A model generated the notes under the pieces. That model did not search any database. It saw only the letters and a list, made by a program, of their open reading frames with translations, and was not told the origin of the DNA. This document shows, one piece after another, positions 46,800 to 54,969 of a stretch of 64,000 bases of DNA. A program made the translations under genes and the position numbers. This DNA comes from an uncultured Amylibacter sp. (GTDB lineage Bacteria > Pseudomonadota > Alphaproteobacteria > Rhodobacterales > Rhodobacteraceae): assembly GCA_959347345.1 (NCBI GenBank), contig OY365738.1, positions 1,760,501 through 1,824,500 of the forward strand, given 5' to 3'. Within the stretch, counting starts at the first letter, position 1; every line of letters begins with the position of its first letter.

Positions 46800-49223
46800 A
46801 TGACCGACCAAACCGATCCCTCACCCACACCCCCGCCTTATGATTATATGGAGGAGACGAGCCTGAGCCAACAGGCGATGACCAACCATGCCAAAACCTA
46901 TCTGGATGGGCTGAATACCAAACAGGAACAGGCGGTGAAGACACTGGATGGTCCTTTGCTGTTATTGGCGGGGGCTGGGACTGGCAAAACCCGTGCCCTA
47001 ACCACGCGAATCGCCCATCTTATTATGACAGGGCGCGCCCGCCCGAATCAGATTCTGGCGGTGACTTTCACCAACAAAGCCGCGCGAGAGATGAAAACCC
47101 GTATCGGCACCCTGCTGGGACAGGGGGTGGAGGGGATGCCGTGGATGGGCACTTTCCATTCGGTTTGCGCGAAGATTTTACGCAGCAATGCAGAGGTGGC
47201 AGGTCTGCAAACCAGCTTTACCATATTGGATAAAGACGACCAGTTGCGCCTGCTGAAACAAATCCTCCGTGCGGAAAACATTGATGAAAAACTATGGCCA
47301 CCGCGGCTGATGGCATCCTTGATTGATGGTTGGAAAAACCGAGCCCTCCTGCCCGATACTGTGCCACAATCGGACGGCTGGACGTTTAATGGGCATGGTC
47401 CGCGAATCTATGGTCTGTATCAATCCCGTTTGAAAACCTTAAACGCCTGTGATTTTGGCGATTTATTACTGCATGTGGTGGAGATGTTTAAAAAACACCC
47501 CGAAATCCTGACAAAATACCAAGATTATTTCCGCTATATTCTGGTGGATGAATACCAAGATACCAATATCGCCCAATATATGTGGTTGCGTTTGCTGGCG
47601 GCGACGCATCACAATATTTGTTGCGTCGGTGATGATGACCAGTCGATTTACGGCTGGCGAGGGGCGGAAGTTGGCAATATCTTACGCTTTGAAACCGATT
47701 TTAAGGGCGCGAAAATCATTCGGTTAGAGCAAAATTACCGCTCTACCCCGCATATTTTGGCGGCGGCGGGTGCTTTGATAAGCACGAATAAAACGCGGTT
47801 GGGTAAGGAATTATGGACTCAGCAAACCGATGGGGAAAAACTACGGCTGATTCACCTGCCTGATAGTATCGCCGAATCGCGCTGGATTGGCGAGCAGATA
47901 GAGGATTTACAAGCAGGTCGCGGCGGCCATGAGCGTACCAGTTTGGAGGATATTGCGATATTGGTTCGTGCCTCGCACCAAATGCGCGCCTTTGAGGATC
48001 GGTTTGTGAAAATCGGTCTGCCCTACCGCGTGATTGGCGGACCGCGGTTTTATGAACGGTTGGAAATTCGCGATGCGCTGGCGTATTTCCGCCTAGTGGT
48101 CAGCCCCCAAGACGGGCTGGCGTTTGAGCGGATTATTAACACTCCGAAACGCGGTTTGGGCGATAAAACCTTGCAGAAAATCAGCCAAACCGCGCGGGCC
48201 GCCGATGTGTCGCTTTTGCACGGGGCGCGGCTGGTTTTAAACGATGGCGTTTTGGCGAAAAAGGCCAGCGACTCTTTGCGGATTTTATTGGATAAATTTG
48301 ATCGCTGGGCGCGGTTGATGAAGGATGGGATGGATCATGTGGAACTGGCAAAGATTATCTTGGATGAATCCGATTATACCGCCCATTGGAAAAACGACAC
48401 CGCGCCAGATTCTCCCGGACGGTTAGAGAATTTGAAAGAATTGGTCGGGCAGTTGAATAATTTTGAAGGCTTTGGCGATATGTTAGAACACGTGAGTTTG
48501 GTGATGGATAATGACGCGGCGGCTGGGGAGGAAAAAATATCCATAATGACCATGCATGGCGCGAAAGGGTTGGAATTCCCTGTGGTGTTTTTGCCTGGTT
48601 GGGAACGGGATTTGTTTCCGTCAAAGCGGACTCTGGATGAAGAGGGGACAAAAGGATTGGAAGAGGAACGCCGCCTTGCCTATGTCGGGATAACGCGGGC
48701 AGAGCGGTTGTGTATGATTTCGCACGTGATGAATCGCCAGATTTTTGGCAGTTGGCAATTTTGTATAAAATCGCAATTTATTGATGAATTGCCGCCTGCG
48801 CATGTCATGGAAGTGGAGTGTTTTGCTGCTTATAGCAACCGTGGCAATAATGGTATGGGCGTGAAGACTGGCGATAGTATCGTGGAAGATATGAATAATG
48901 GAGGCGGTAAAAATAACGATAAAAATAGTGGGGGTGATAGACCCTATAGTCCCTATTATAATAACCGTAATAACCGCCACAGTTCCTATCCTAGTCCCTA
49001 CCCTCGCGGGCGACCACAAAAAGATAGAACCCAAAATGGACGGCAAGAGGCGGTGATTATAGAGGGCAAAACCGCCCCGATTTTTGGGCTGAATGACGCA
49101 GTTATTCACCCGTCGCTGGGCGCGGGCACCGTCGTTGGGGTTGAGGCGGAAAAAGTCTCTGTCATTTTTACAAATGGCAAATCGGCAAAGGTTATGGCGA
49201 ATTATTTAACGATGGGTGATTAG
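46800..49223 (+). CDS. uvrD: UvrD/PcrA-type superfamily 1 DNA helicase
   Basis: 3'-5' helicase for nucleotide-excision and mismatch repair. 807 residues. Motif I AGAGTGKT at 57-64, motif II LVDEYQDTN near 250, motif III GDDDQSIYGWRGAE near 275, motif IV QNYRS, motif V TMHGAKGLEFPVV near 580 and motif VI VGITRAE near 625. After about residue 685 comes an Asn/Gly/Tyr-rich low-complexity linker (to about 755), then the conserved C-terminal segment (VIHPSLGAGTVVGVE) that binds RNA polymerase or partner proteins in PcrA. ATGs at 46848 and 46878 are alternative starts. The TAG stop is the first copy of a 7-bp tandem array. Confidence 0.95.
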   Translation: MTDQTDPSPTPPPYDYMEETSLSQQAMTNHAKTYLDGLNTKQEQAVKTLDGPLLLLAGAGTGKTRALTTRIAHLIMTGRARPNQILAVTFTNKAAREMKTRIGTLLGQGVEGMPWMGTFHSVCAKILRSNAEVAGLQTSFTILDKDDQLRLLKQILRAENIDEKLWPPRLMASLIDGWKNRALLPDTVPQSDGWTFNGHGPRIYGLYQSRLKTLNACDFGDLLLHVVEMFKKHPEILTKYQDYFRYILVDEYQDTNIAQYMWLRLLAATHHNICCVGDDDQSIYGWRGAEVGNILRFETDFKGAKIIRLEQNYRSTPHILAAAGALISTNKTRLGKELWTQQTDGEKLRLIHLPDSIAESRWIGEQIEDLQAGRGGHERTSLEDIAILVRASHQMRAFEDRFVKIGLPYRVIGGPRFYERLEIRDALAYFRLVVSPQDGLAFERIINTPKRGLGDKTLQKISQTARAADVSLLHGARLVLNDGVLAKKASDSLRILLDKFDRWARLMKDGMDHVELAKIILDESDYTAHWKNDTAPDSPGRLENLKELVGQLNNFEGFGDMLEHVSLVMDNDAAAGEEKISIMTMHGAKGLEFPVVFLPGWERDLFPSKRTLDEEGTKGLEEERRLAYVGITRAERLCMISHVMNRQIFGSWQFCIKSQFIDELPPAHVMEVECFAAYSNRGNNGMGVKTGDSIVEDMNNGGGKNNDKNSGGDRPYSPYYNNRNNRHSSYPSPYPRGRPQKDRTQNGRQEAVIIEGKTAPIFGLNDAVIHPSLGAGTVVGVEAEKVSVIFTNGKSAKVMANYLTMGD

Positions 49224-49259
49224 TTGTTAGTTGTTAGTTGTTAGTTATTAGTTGTTAGT
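49220..49259 (+). repeat. TTAGTTG period-7 tandem array starting at the uvrD stop
   Basis: About 5.7 copies of TTAGTTG (one copy reads TTAGTTA), starting with the TAG stop of uvrD. Sequence differs from the galU array but length, register and anchoring on a GAT-TAG gene end are the same. Confidence 0.9.
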
Positions 49260-49262
49260 GAT

Positions 49263-49282
49263 GCCCTTCGGGTCTTCGTCAT
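49263..49282 (+). repeat. dispersed core repeat, copy B
   Basis: GCCCTTCGGGTCTTCGTCAT, one base shorter than copies A and C. Downstream modules (ATGCCGACCAGC at about 49324, GCGTGGCTTTTGTGC at 49345-49359) match the order found in copy A. Confidence 0.75.
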
Positions 49283-49347
49283 CGCGACATAGGGCAGTTG
49301 AACCTGCCCGCAAATTAAAACAATGCCGACCAGCTATCAGCTGGCGT

Positions 49348-49398
49348 GGCTTTTGTGCATATAGAGCTTTACTTGCGTAAAGCCCATACACAAAAGCC
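49348..49398. repeat. nested hairpin element
   Basis: Outer arms GGCTTTTGTG (49348-49357) and CACAAAAGCC (49389-49398) are perfectly complementary, and so are inner arms GCTTTAC (49366-49372) and GTAAAGC (49377-49383) around TTGC. No T-run follows, so it is not a typical terminator. Confidence 0.8.
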
Positions 49399-49563
49399 TT
49401 TGGCTATACTTGGCAAATACTTTTTAAATAAAATAACCATTAATCATGGTGGCACGTGGGTCGCGCGAACCCGAAGGGTGTGCGTCTTGGTTGTTAGGTA
49501 TTAAGGAGTTTGCGTCACCGAAGGCTCTTAAAGACTATTGACCCAGTACAACCGATAAGCTGA

Positions 49564-49591
49564 CGCGCACCCGTGGGGGTGAGGGTGCGCG
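49564..49591. repeat. 9-bp inverted repeat CGCGCACCC/GGGTGCGCG
   Basis: Perfect complementary arms at 49564-49572 and 49583-49591 with a 10-base loop. A second perfect inverted repeat (TAGGAAAC 49626-49633, GTTTCCTA 49643-49650) follows 35 bp later. Confidence 0.75.
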
Positions 49592-49682
49592 CGACCGCCC
49601 CCCCTGCGGGCACGCCCGCTAAAATTAGGAAACAAGGCGGTCGTTTCCTAGACGATAGGTTTGCTCTAGAATAATGATGAAT

Positions 49683-49722
49683 GCCCTTGCGGGTCTTCGT
49701 CATCCCTGCGGGATGCCGACCA
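49683..49722 (+). repeat. dispersed core repeat, copy C
   Basis: The 21-base core (49683-49703), identical to the reverse complement of copy A, followed within 10 bases by ATGCCGACCAG (49713-49723). Confidence 0.8.
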
Positions 49723-49742
49723 GTCAAGAAGTGGCAAAAAAA

Positions 49743-49770
49743 TTAATCGTTAATCGTTAATCGCTAATCG
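49743..49770 (+). repeat. TTAATCG period-7 tandem array
   Basis: Four copies of TTAATCG (the fourth reads CTAATCG), about 140 bp from the nearest gene end. The same unit occurs twice at the end of the alpha-hydroxy-acid dehydrogenase gene (45490-45503). Confidence 0.85.
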
Positions 49771-49810
49771 TTATTTTTTTAGGCTTTACCTAGATTCTAG
49801 GACAGGCTTT

Positions 49811-49860
49811 GGGCGTGCGCTTGCTCGCAGGAGCTTGCTCCAAGAGTCAAGCGCGCGCCC
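49811..49860. repeat. long hairpin with nested stem
   Basis: GGGCGTGCGCTTG (49811-49823) pairs with CAAGCGCGCGCCC (49848-49860) with one mismatch. Inside, GGAGC and GCTCC (49830-49841) form a second stem. Confidence 0.8.
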
Positions 49861-49880
49861 CGTGGTGGCATTTCAAAGAA

Positions 49881-49902
49881 ATGACGAAGACCCGAAGGGC
49901 AT
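49881..49902 (-). repeat. dispersed core repeat, copy D
   Basis: On the minus strand GCCCTTCGGGTCTTCGTCAT, the same shortened form as copy B but inverted, 11 bp from the stop of the four-helix membrane protein gene. Confidence 0.75.
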
Positions 49903-49912
49903 CATGCATCAT

Positions 49913-50353
49913 TCACCATTCATCGCTAATCGCTAAAACCCCACGCGCCCGCATTAGCCCTGCGTAAAACCACAGCCCAAGCGTCATGGCAATCATAACC
50001 CCAGCAAAGCCAAAGGCGGCATTACCCATCATATCAAAAACCGACGGATTCGCCAAAACCATATTGCGAAAAATCATCACAACCGTGGCGCAAAACGACA
50101 GGCCAAACAACGCCACCGCTATCGGTTTGCGCAGTAACAACGCCAAGGCCCCGATAGCCATGGCGACAACCATAACCCCCCAGACTATATGCGCCCAAAT
50201 CGGTATTTGCTCCAAAAACGTTTGTTGCGCGGATTGCATGTGCTCCATATAGGCAGGAATTCGCAGCTGAGAGGCGGCAAAATCATACACAAAAAATCCA
50301 CCAGCCACCAATGCGACCAGCCCAATAAACCAAAGATGCCAAGGGGTTTTCAT
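49913..50353 (-). CDS. four-helix inner membrane protein, unknown function
   Basis: From the ATG at 50353 (MKTPWHLWFIG) a protein of 146 residues with four hydrophobic helices (about 6-24, 47-65, 71-92 and 105-130). The MKTPWHLW start and overall plan occur in small uncharacterised membrane proteins of alphaproteobacteria; no function is known to me. An in-frame ATG at 50389 lies inside the upstream CoA-transferase gene. The final codons (ending ISDEW) are read through two copies of a 7-bp repeat, so its C-terminus may have been altered by repeat insertion. Confidence 0.75.
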   Translation of the reverse strand: MKTPWHLWFIGLVALVAGGFFVYDFAASQLRIPAYMEHMQSAQQTFLEQIPIWAHIVWGVMVVAMAIGALALLLRKPIAVALFGLSFCATVVMIFRNMVLANPSVFDMMGNAAFGFAGVMIAMTLGLWFYAGLMRARGVLAISDEW

Positions 50354-50357
50354 AATT

Positions 50358-51578
50358 TTATCCTTTATTTTGTTTGTTTTTAGTCGCAACCGTATCCGCC
50401 CCTAATGCTGGGGACGCGACCATCCGCGCCAGCTCACTACTGGAAAACACGATTGGATTACGGATAGAGGCTACACCATCTAAATCAATTTGCAACCCCC
50501 TATGTTTTACCTGCGAATCGGCAAACACATCGGCCATATCATTGATTGGGCCGGCGGGTACTCCTGCCGTTTCACAGGCCGCCAATAAATCCGCACGAGT
50601 CATCGGTAAAATCCGTGTTTCCAACAGAGGAATTAAAGCCTCGCGGTTTTCCACCCGCGCTGAATTCGTGGCAAATCGTGGGTCTTTTGCCAACTCAAAG
50701 CAATCCAAAACCTGACACAGGGATGCAAACTGCCCGTCATTGCCAACCGCCAGAATAATCCAGCCGTCCTTAAGGCGAAACGCGCGATAGGGAACGATAT
50801 TGGGATGGTCGTTGCCTCGCCGATTCGGCGCGTGACCCGTTGCCAAATAATTCATCCCTTGATTCGCCGATAGGGCAACGCTGACATCCAAAAGCGACAT
50901 ATCAATATGCTGCCCTTTGCCAGTATTTTGCCGTGCGATAAGGGCGGATTGAATCGCGATGACACTATAAAGCCCAGTTGCAATATCGGTAATCGCCACC
51001 CCGACCTTTTGCGGTTCGCTTGACGGCGACCCGGTATAAGACATCAACCCCGACATCCCCTGCATTAAAAAATCATAGCCGGCACGGTGGGCATAGGGAC
51101 CAGTCTGCCCAAAGCCCGTGATGGAACAATAAATCAATCGCGGGTTTTGTTTTATTTGACTTGCGTAATCCAGCCCGTATTTTTTCAATCCATCAACTTT
51201 GAAATTTTCAATGAGGACATCGCACTCGGCAATAAGGATTTTGAGAGTCGCCAAATCCTCTGGATTTTTGAAATCCAGGACAACGGATTTTTTACCACGA
51301 TTACAACTGTGGAAATAGGCGGCTGTTTTTTCTGTGGTTTTTTCTGTACCGATTTTTGTAGGTTTTTCTGTGGTTTTTTCACCCTTATCAGCAATAAAAG
51401 ACTCGATAAAAGGGGGACCCCACTGGCGCGTATCATCACCACTGGGGCTTTCAATCTTTATTACTTCCGCACCCAAATCCGCCAGAGTCTGCCCAGCCCA
51501 GGGACCGGCCAAAACCCGCGCCAGCTCAACAACCTTTATCCCTGTTAAAGGCGGAGGGGACGGCAGATCAGACATCAC
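50358..51578 (-). CDS. class III CoA-transferase (CaiB/BaiF family)
   Basis: Transfers CoA between carboxylic acids; the acids cannot be inferred. 406 residues. Conserved segments: VVELARVLAGPWAGQTLADLG (given in part: ARVLAGPWAGQ, 20-30), GAEVIKIESPSGDDTR, the NRGKKSVVLD loop and the catalytic Asp in GYDFLMQGMSGLMSYTG. Residues about 67-84 (EKTTEKPTKIGTEKTTEK) are a Lys/Thr repeat inserted in the loop before AAYFHSCNRG, where relatives have a short connection. It lies 4 bp upstream of the membrane protein gene. Confidence 0.92.
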   Translation of the reverse strand: MMSDLPSPPPLTGIKVVELARVLAGPWAGQTLADLGAEVIKIESPSGDDTRQWGPPFIESFIADKGEKTTEKPTKIGTEKTTEKTAAYFHSCNRGKKSVVLDFKNPEDLATLKILIAECDVLIENFKVDGLKKYGLDYASQIKQNPRLIYCSITGFGQTGPYAHRAGYDFLMQGMSGLMSYTGSPSSEPQKVGVAITDIATGLYSVIAIQSALIARQNTGKGQHIDMSLLDVSVALSANQGMNYLATGHAPNRRGNDHPNIVPYRAFRLKDGWIILAVGNDGQFASLCQVLDCFELAKDPRFATNSARVENREALIPLLETRILPMTRADLLAACETAGVPAGPINDMADVFADSQVKHRGLQIDLDGVASIRNPIVFSSSELARMVASPALGADTVATKNKQNKG

Positions 51579-51602
51579 AGTCGAATTAACAACGTTAAAA
51601 CC

Positions 51603-52244
51603 TTACTGCGTAGCCTTAGCAACCGCCGCGTCTAAAACCTCTTGCAGCTCTGGATAGTTGACATTGGCTTGGGGTTCATCGTTGATGATAAAGGACGGAG
51701 TGCCAGTAATCCCATGCTCCTTGGCATTCGCCTGAAAAACAGCAACCATCGCCTCAGCCTTAGCCGTGTCTTTCAAACAAGCGGTGATTTCCTCATCATT
51801 CAAACCAGCCACGCGACCGATTTGTTGCAGCACTTGCGCGGTTGCCCCAGCATTGCCCGCGCGTACCCAGTCTTCAGCCCGCCGATATAGCAAATCCACG
51901 ATACCAAAGTATTTTTCAGGGCCAGCGCAACGGGCAATCAACCCGCCCCAGATGCCCAATTTATCAAAATAAACCTCACGATAAATCAAGCGTACCTTGC
52001 CCGTGTCTATATAGTCACGTTTGAAAGACGGATAAACCGTGGTGTGATACCGTGCGCAATGCGGGCAGGTGAAAGAGGCGTATTCGTACATCGTTACAGG
52101 CGCGTCTTCATCCCCAAGGATCATTTCCAGAACGACGGGTTCATCATCGCTCTGCGCAATAGCAAGCGGGGCGAAAAGCATCATCGCCAAGGCAATAAAA
52201 GCGGTTAAAAAAGCAGGTTTTAGCAAGTTGGTAGAGAGTGTCAT
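51603..52244 (-). CDS. DsbA-family thiol:disulfide oxidoreductase
   Basis: A periplasmic thioredoxin-fold protein of 213 residues. The signal peptide ends near LAIAQ (residue 30), the active site is CPHC at 60-63 in YASFTCPHCARYH, and the cis-proline loop is GTPSFIIND near 187-195. It is of the short DsbA/BdbD-like type common in alphaproteobacteria, in which similar genes lie near the origin. A third Cys pair partner (RCAGPEK and ACLKD) is also present. It should introduce or isomerise disulfides, perhaps in the exported proteins of this window. Confidence 0.92.
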   Translation of the reverse strand: MTLSTNLLKPAFLTAFIALAMMLFAPLAIAQSDDEPVVLEMILGDEDAPVTMYEYASFTCPHCARYHTTVYPSFKRDYIDTGKVRLIYREVYFDKLGIWGGLIARCAGPEKYFGIVDLLYRRAEDWVRAGNAGATAQVLQQIGRVAGLNDEEITACLKDTAKAEAMVAVFQANAKEHGITGTPSFIINDEPQANVNYPELQEVLDAAVAKATQ

Positions 52245-52411
52245 TTTAATGTTCCTTTATAGGGGTTTATGAATTTGTGATTTTATTTAGCGTAAAATGG
52301 GCAATTATTCCAGAGCGATAAACACACAATTTATCACTTTTTTATTATTATTTGGCGGTTTTTAAAAAATTGTGGCTGTTTATTATCACCCTTTGCCAGG
52401 TTTCCTAACCC

Positions 52412-53119
52412 CTAACCGCCCAATTTATTCCAAAGCGAGTCTTCGCCCAATTCCCCGATAAACCCCTGATGGGCGTTACGTTCATCCTCGGTTAAACGCG
52501 ACGGCAGGGGGGTTGTCCGTGTGGTTTTTAACCCTTTAGGCGGGGATTTTTCCGCGGGCTCTTTCGCCACGGCAGGTTTAGTTCCACCTGCCAAAACAAG
52601 GTCGGGTTGACGGCCGCCGATAAGTTCCAAATAAACCTCTGCCAACAGCTCACAATCCAGCAAGGCACTGTGTTTTTCACGCATGGAATTATCGATATTA
52701 AACCGCCGACACAGGGCATCCAGCGAATTGGATTGCGATGGGAATTTCTCTCGTGCCAAGACCAAAGTATCCAGCGAACACGACATCGGCAGGGGCGGCA
52801 ACCCCGCCCAACCCAGCTCTGCATTGATGAATTTCATATCAAACTCGGCATTATGGGCAATCAGAGTTGCGCCATCAATGAATTCCAGAAAATCGGCGGC
52901 GACATCGGCAAAAACCGAATGGGCTTTTAGGAAATCCCATGACAGCCCATGCACCTCAAACGCGCCACTTGGCACTTCGCACTCGGGGTTGATATACCGA
53001 TGGAATCTTCGGTCGGTCGGCAGGTGGCTTTGCAGCTCAATCGCCGCGATTTCCACCAATCTATCGCCCGAATCTGGGTCAAACCCCGTGGTTTCCGTAT
53101 CCCAAATAATTTCACGCAT
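52412..53119 (-). CDS. dnaQ: DNA polymerase III epsilon subunit (proofreading exonuclease)
   Basis: 3'-5' exonuclease of the replicase. From the ATG at 53119 (AAAAGG upstream) it has 235 residues. Exo motifs: IWDTETTG with catalytic Asp and Glu (5-12), LIAHNAEFDMKFI near 93-105 and HSALLDCELLAEVYLEL near 153-169. The C-terminal tail after about 175 is Pro/Lys-rich and less conserved; it would bind the polymerase alpha subunit. A TTG at 53134 that overlaps the coaE stop is a less likely start. The stop codon lies within a GGTTAGG heptamer duplicate. Confidence 0.95.
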   Translation of the reverse strand: MREIIWDTETTGFDPDSGDRLVEIAAIELQSHLPTDRRFHRYINPECEVPSGAFEVHGLSWDFLKAHSVFADVAADFLEFIDGATLIAHNAEFDMKFINAELGWAGLPPLPMSCSLDTLVLAREKFPSQSNSLDALCRRFNIDNSMREKHSALLDCELLAEVYLELIGGRQPDLVLAGGTKPAVAKEPAEKSPPKGLKTTRTTPLPSRLTEDERNAHQGFIGELGEDSLWNKLGG

Positions 53120-53130
53120 GGTTTGCCTTT

Positions 53131-53721
53131 TCAATTTTTAATTTGTTTAATCAAGTCCGCGACCTTGCGTTTCACCGAATCGTGCGAATCCGTGGTAATA
53201 ACAAAATCGGCCTGCCCGCGTTTTTGCGCATCTGGCATTTGCCGTGCCAAAAGCAAAGCAAACTGTTCCTTATCCAAAGTTCCCCGCGCCATAACGCGGG
53301 CTTCCTGCGTTGCCGCGTCAATCGTTACGACCAGCACCCCATCCAACCAAGCCTCTGCCCCCGTTTCATAAAGCAAAGGAATATCAAAGACCAGCAGTTT
53401 TTGCCCCTTTGCTGCCTCGGTTTTGATAAAATCGGCGCGATGGGTTTGTAGGCGAGGATGGAGGATTTGTTCAATCTGGGGGAAAAACGTAGGGTTTTTC
53501 TGCAATTCATGGCGCAAATGCGGACGATGAACCGCGTTGTTTTGTATGGCTTCGGGCAGAATATCCCCAATCGCTTGAATGATTTCAGCGTCATTTTCAT
53601 AGAGCCAATGCACCACCTCATCAGCCGACCAAACCGCCACACCCAGGTTGGCAAACACCCGTGCGGTCGTGGATTTACCCGTGCCAATACTGCCCGTTAG
53701 ACCCAAAAGATACGGCATCAT
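53131..53721 (-). CDS. coaE: dephospho-CoA kinase
   Basis: Last step of CoA synthesis. From the ATG at 53721, which overlaps the aroE stop (ATGA), it has 197 residues. P-loop GLTGSIGTGKST at about 6-17, SADEVVHWLY near 30-39 and VFDIPLLYETG near 107-117 are typical. With aroE and dnaQ it makes the conserved alphaproteobacterial cluster aroE-coaE-dnaQ next to the origin. The longer frame from 53781 overlaps aroE by more than 60 bp and is not used. Confidence 0.95.
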   Translation of the reverse strand: MMPYLLGLTGSIGTGKSTTARVFANLGVAVWSADEVVHWLYENDAEIIQAIGDILPEAIQNNAVHRPHLRHELQKNPTFFPQIEQILHPRLQTHRADFIKTEAAKGQKLLVFDIPLLYETGAEAWLDGVLVVTIDAATQEARVMARGTLDKEQFALLLARQMPDAQKRGQADFVITTDSHDSVKRKVADLIKQIKN

Positions 53722-54539
53722 AGACCCGCCATGATAAGGTTGCGCAGGGCTGGTGTGACCTCTGGTTCTGTGCCGAACCATACATGAAAGCCCGGCACGG
53801 CTTGGTGTAATAACATGCCCAATCCGTCTATGGTTAAATTGCCGCGGTGCGTGGCTTCGCGCAAAAGGGCGGTTTGTAACGGGTTATAGACAATATCCGT
53901 GACCAGAGTTTTTGGCGATAAATGGGTGAGGTCAAGCGATAGCTCGGCTTGTCCCGCCATGCCAAGGCTGGTGGTATTAACTAACAATGATAATTCGCCA
54001 AGGTGATTCGGGATATCGTTCCACGCTATTACATGCAGATTCGCGGTTGCCGTTGCAAAGGATTTTATCAAGGCTTCGGCGCGGGCAGAGGTACGATTGG
54101 CGATAGTAATATCGCGAAACCCTTCTTGTATCAGTGCATCCAAAACCGCCCGTGCCGCCCCACCCGCGCCGAGTATCATGGCAGAGTCCCGCATAAACTC
54201 CGCCCCAGATTTCAGATTATTGATAAAGCCAATCCCATCGGTATTATCGCCAAAAACCATATTATCCTTAAAAACAATGGTATTCACCGCGCCAATCCGC
54301 GTGGCACGGGGGGTAAGATTATCAATAATGGCACAAATCTTTTCCTTATGGGGGACGGTGATATTTAGCCCAGCATAACCCTGACCTTGCAAACGTTTTA
54401 TCGCCTCCCCCAAATCATCGGGCGATACGGCAATAGCTTCGTACCGCCCGACTATATTATAGACATCCAACCAATAGCCATGGATAAGCGGTGATTTGCT
54501 CTGTTCAATCGGCCAGCCGATAACCCCTGCTTTTATCAT
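53718..54539 (-). CDS. aroE: shikimate dehydrogenase
   Basis: Reduces 3-dehydroshikimate with NADPH in aromatic amino acid synthesis. From the ATG at 54539, with a GGGG Shine-Dalgarno-like stretch, it has 273 residues. Substrate segment GWPIEQSKSPLIHGYWL (about 8-24), catalytic Lys in NITVPHKEKI (about 61-70), NTDGIGF near 102, and NADP loop ILGAGGAARAV near 126-136. The frame stays open to 54656, but those 39 residues are not conserved and would run into DnaA-box sequence. Confidence 0.96.
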   Translation of the reverse strand: MIKAGVIGWPIEQSKSPLIHGYWLDVYNIVGRYEAIAVSPDDLGEAIKRLQGQGYAGLNITVPHKEKICAIIDNLTPRATRIGAVNTIVFKDNMVFGDNTDGIGFINNLKSGAEFMRDSAMILGAGGAARAVLDALIQEGFRDITIANRTSARAEALIKSFATATANLHVIAWNDIPNHLGELSLLVNTTSLGMAGQAELSLDLTHLSPKTLVTDIVYNPLQTALLREATHRGNLTIDGLGMLLHQAVPGFHVWFGTEPEVTPALRNLIMAGL

Positions 54540-54969
54540 TTTTATCCCCATTTGCCTGTGTATGCCCATGTATCTTACAGGGGCGATTTGTGGGCAAAGA
54601 GCCATTTCAAATCGCCACCTTGTGGATAGGGCAAATTGCTTGGCGGATATTAACATATTTTAACAGAGATTAAACCTGTTAATGGATGAATTTTGCGAGC
54701 TGTGAGTCATGGGGATAAGTTTTTATCGGGCAAAGTCGCGGATTATCCCCATGATTATCCACAAATTCCCGCAAAAATTCAGCAGTAATTTTACCTCTTT
54801 TATAGGGAAAACTGTCATTTATCCCCATAATTCACCGCCTATGGATAAAATCTCATAACACACCGACCCACACCATTTTTGAGGATAAACCTGTGCACAC
54901 CTAAAAATCCCCTTTTTTATCCCACCCTAAAACACCAACCCTTTTTTAATTTTTAATTTATTTGTTTTT
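54540..54969. other. candidate chromosomal replication origin (oriC)
   Basis: A 430-bp gap between divergent aroE and hemJ. It contains a perfect DnaA box TTATCCACA (54755-54763, plus), three TTATCCCCA boxes (54743-54751 and 54819-54827 plus, 54710-54718 minus), a CTATCCACA (54621-54629 minus), a GANTC methylation site (54704-54708), and an A+T-rich tract (about 54936-54970) that could melt. The setting (aroE-coaE-dnaQ on one side, rho-mnmE-mnmG-parAB on the other, parS within 4 kb) is that of alphaproteobacterial origins. Clustering is seen; origin function is inferred. Confidence 0.7.

Larger units (their letters stand above)
49224..49912. other. gene-free, repeat-filled region after uvrD
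   Basis: A 689-bp stretch with no credible ORF, tRNA or transposase. It contains two period-7 arrays, three copies of the dispersed core repeat and several strong inverted repeats, listed separately. Short ORFs here have no family likeness and cross the hairpins. The remaining sequence (about 49405-49560) shows nothing I recognise. Confidence 0.7.

Noticed and set aside
46642..46944. N-terminal extension of the alpha-hydroxy-acid dehydrogenase frame
   Set aside because: The extra 101 residues have no family likeness, run across the divergent intergenic region into the uvrD start, and the internal ATG at 46641 has a good Shine-Dalgarno sequence.
49515..49727. Small minus-strand ORF of 70 codons in the repeat region
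   Set aside because: It crosses several inverted repeats and a core-repeat copy, has no recognisable motif, and is best explained as chance.
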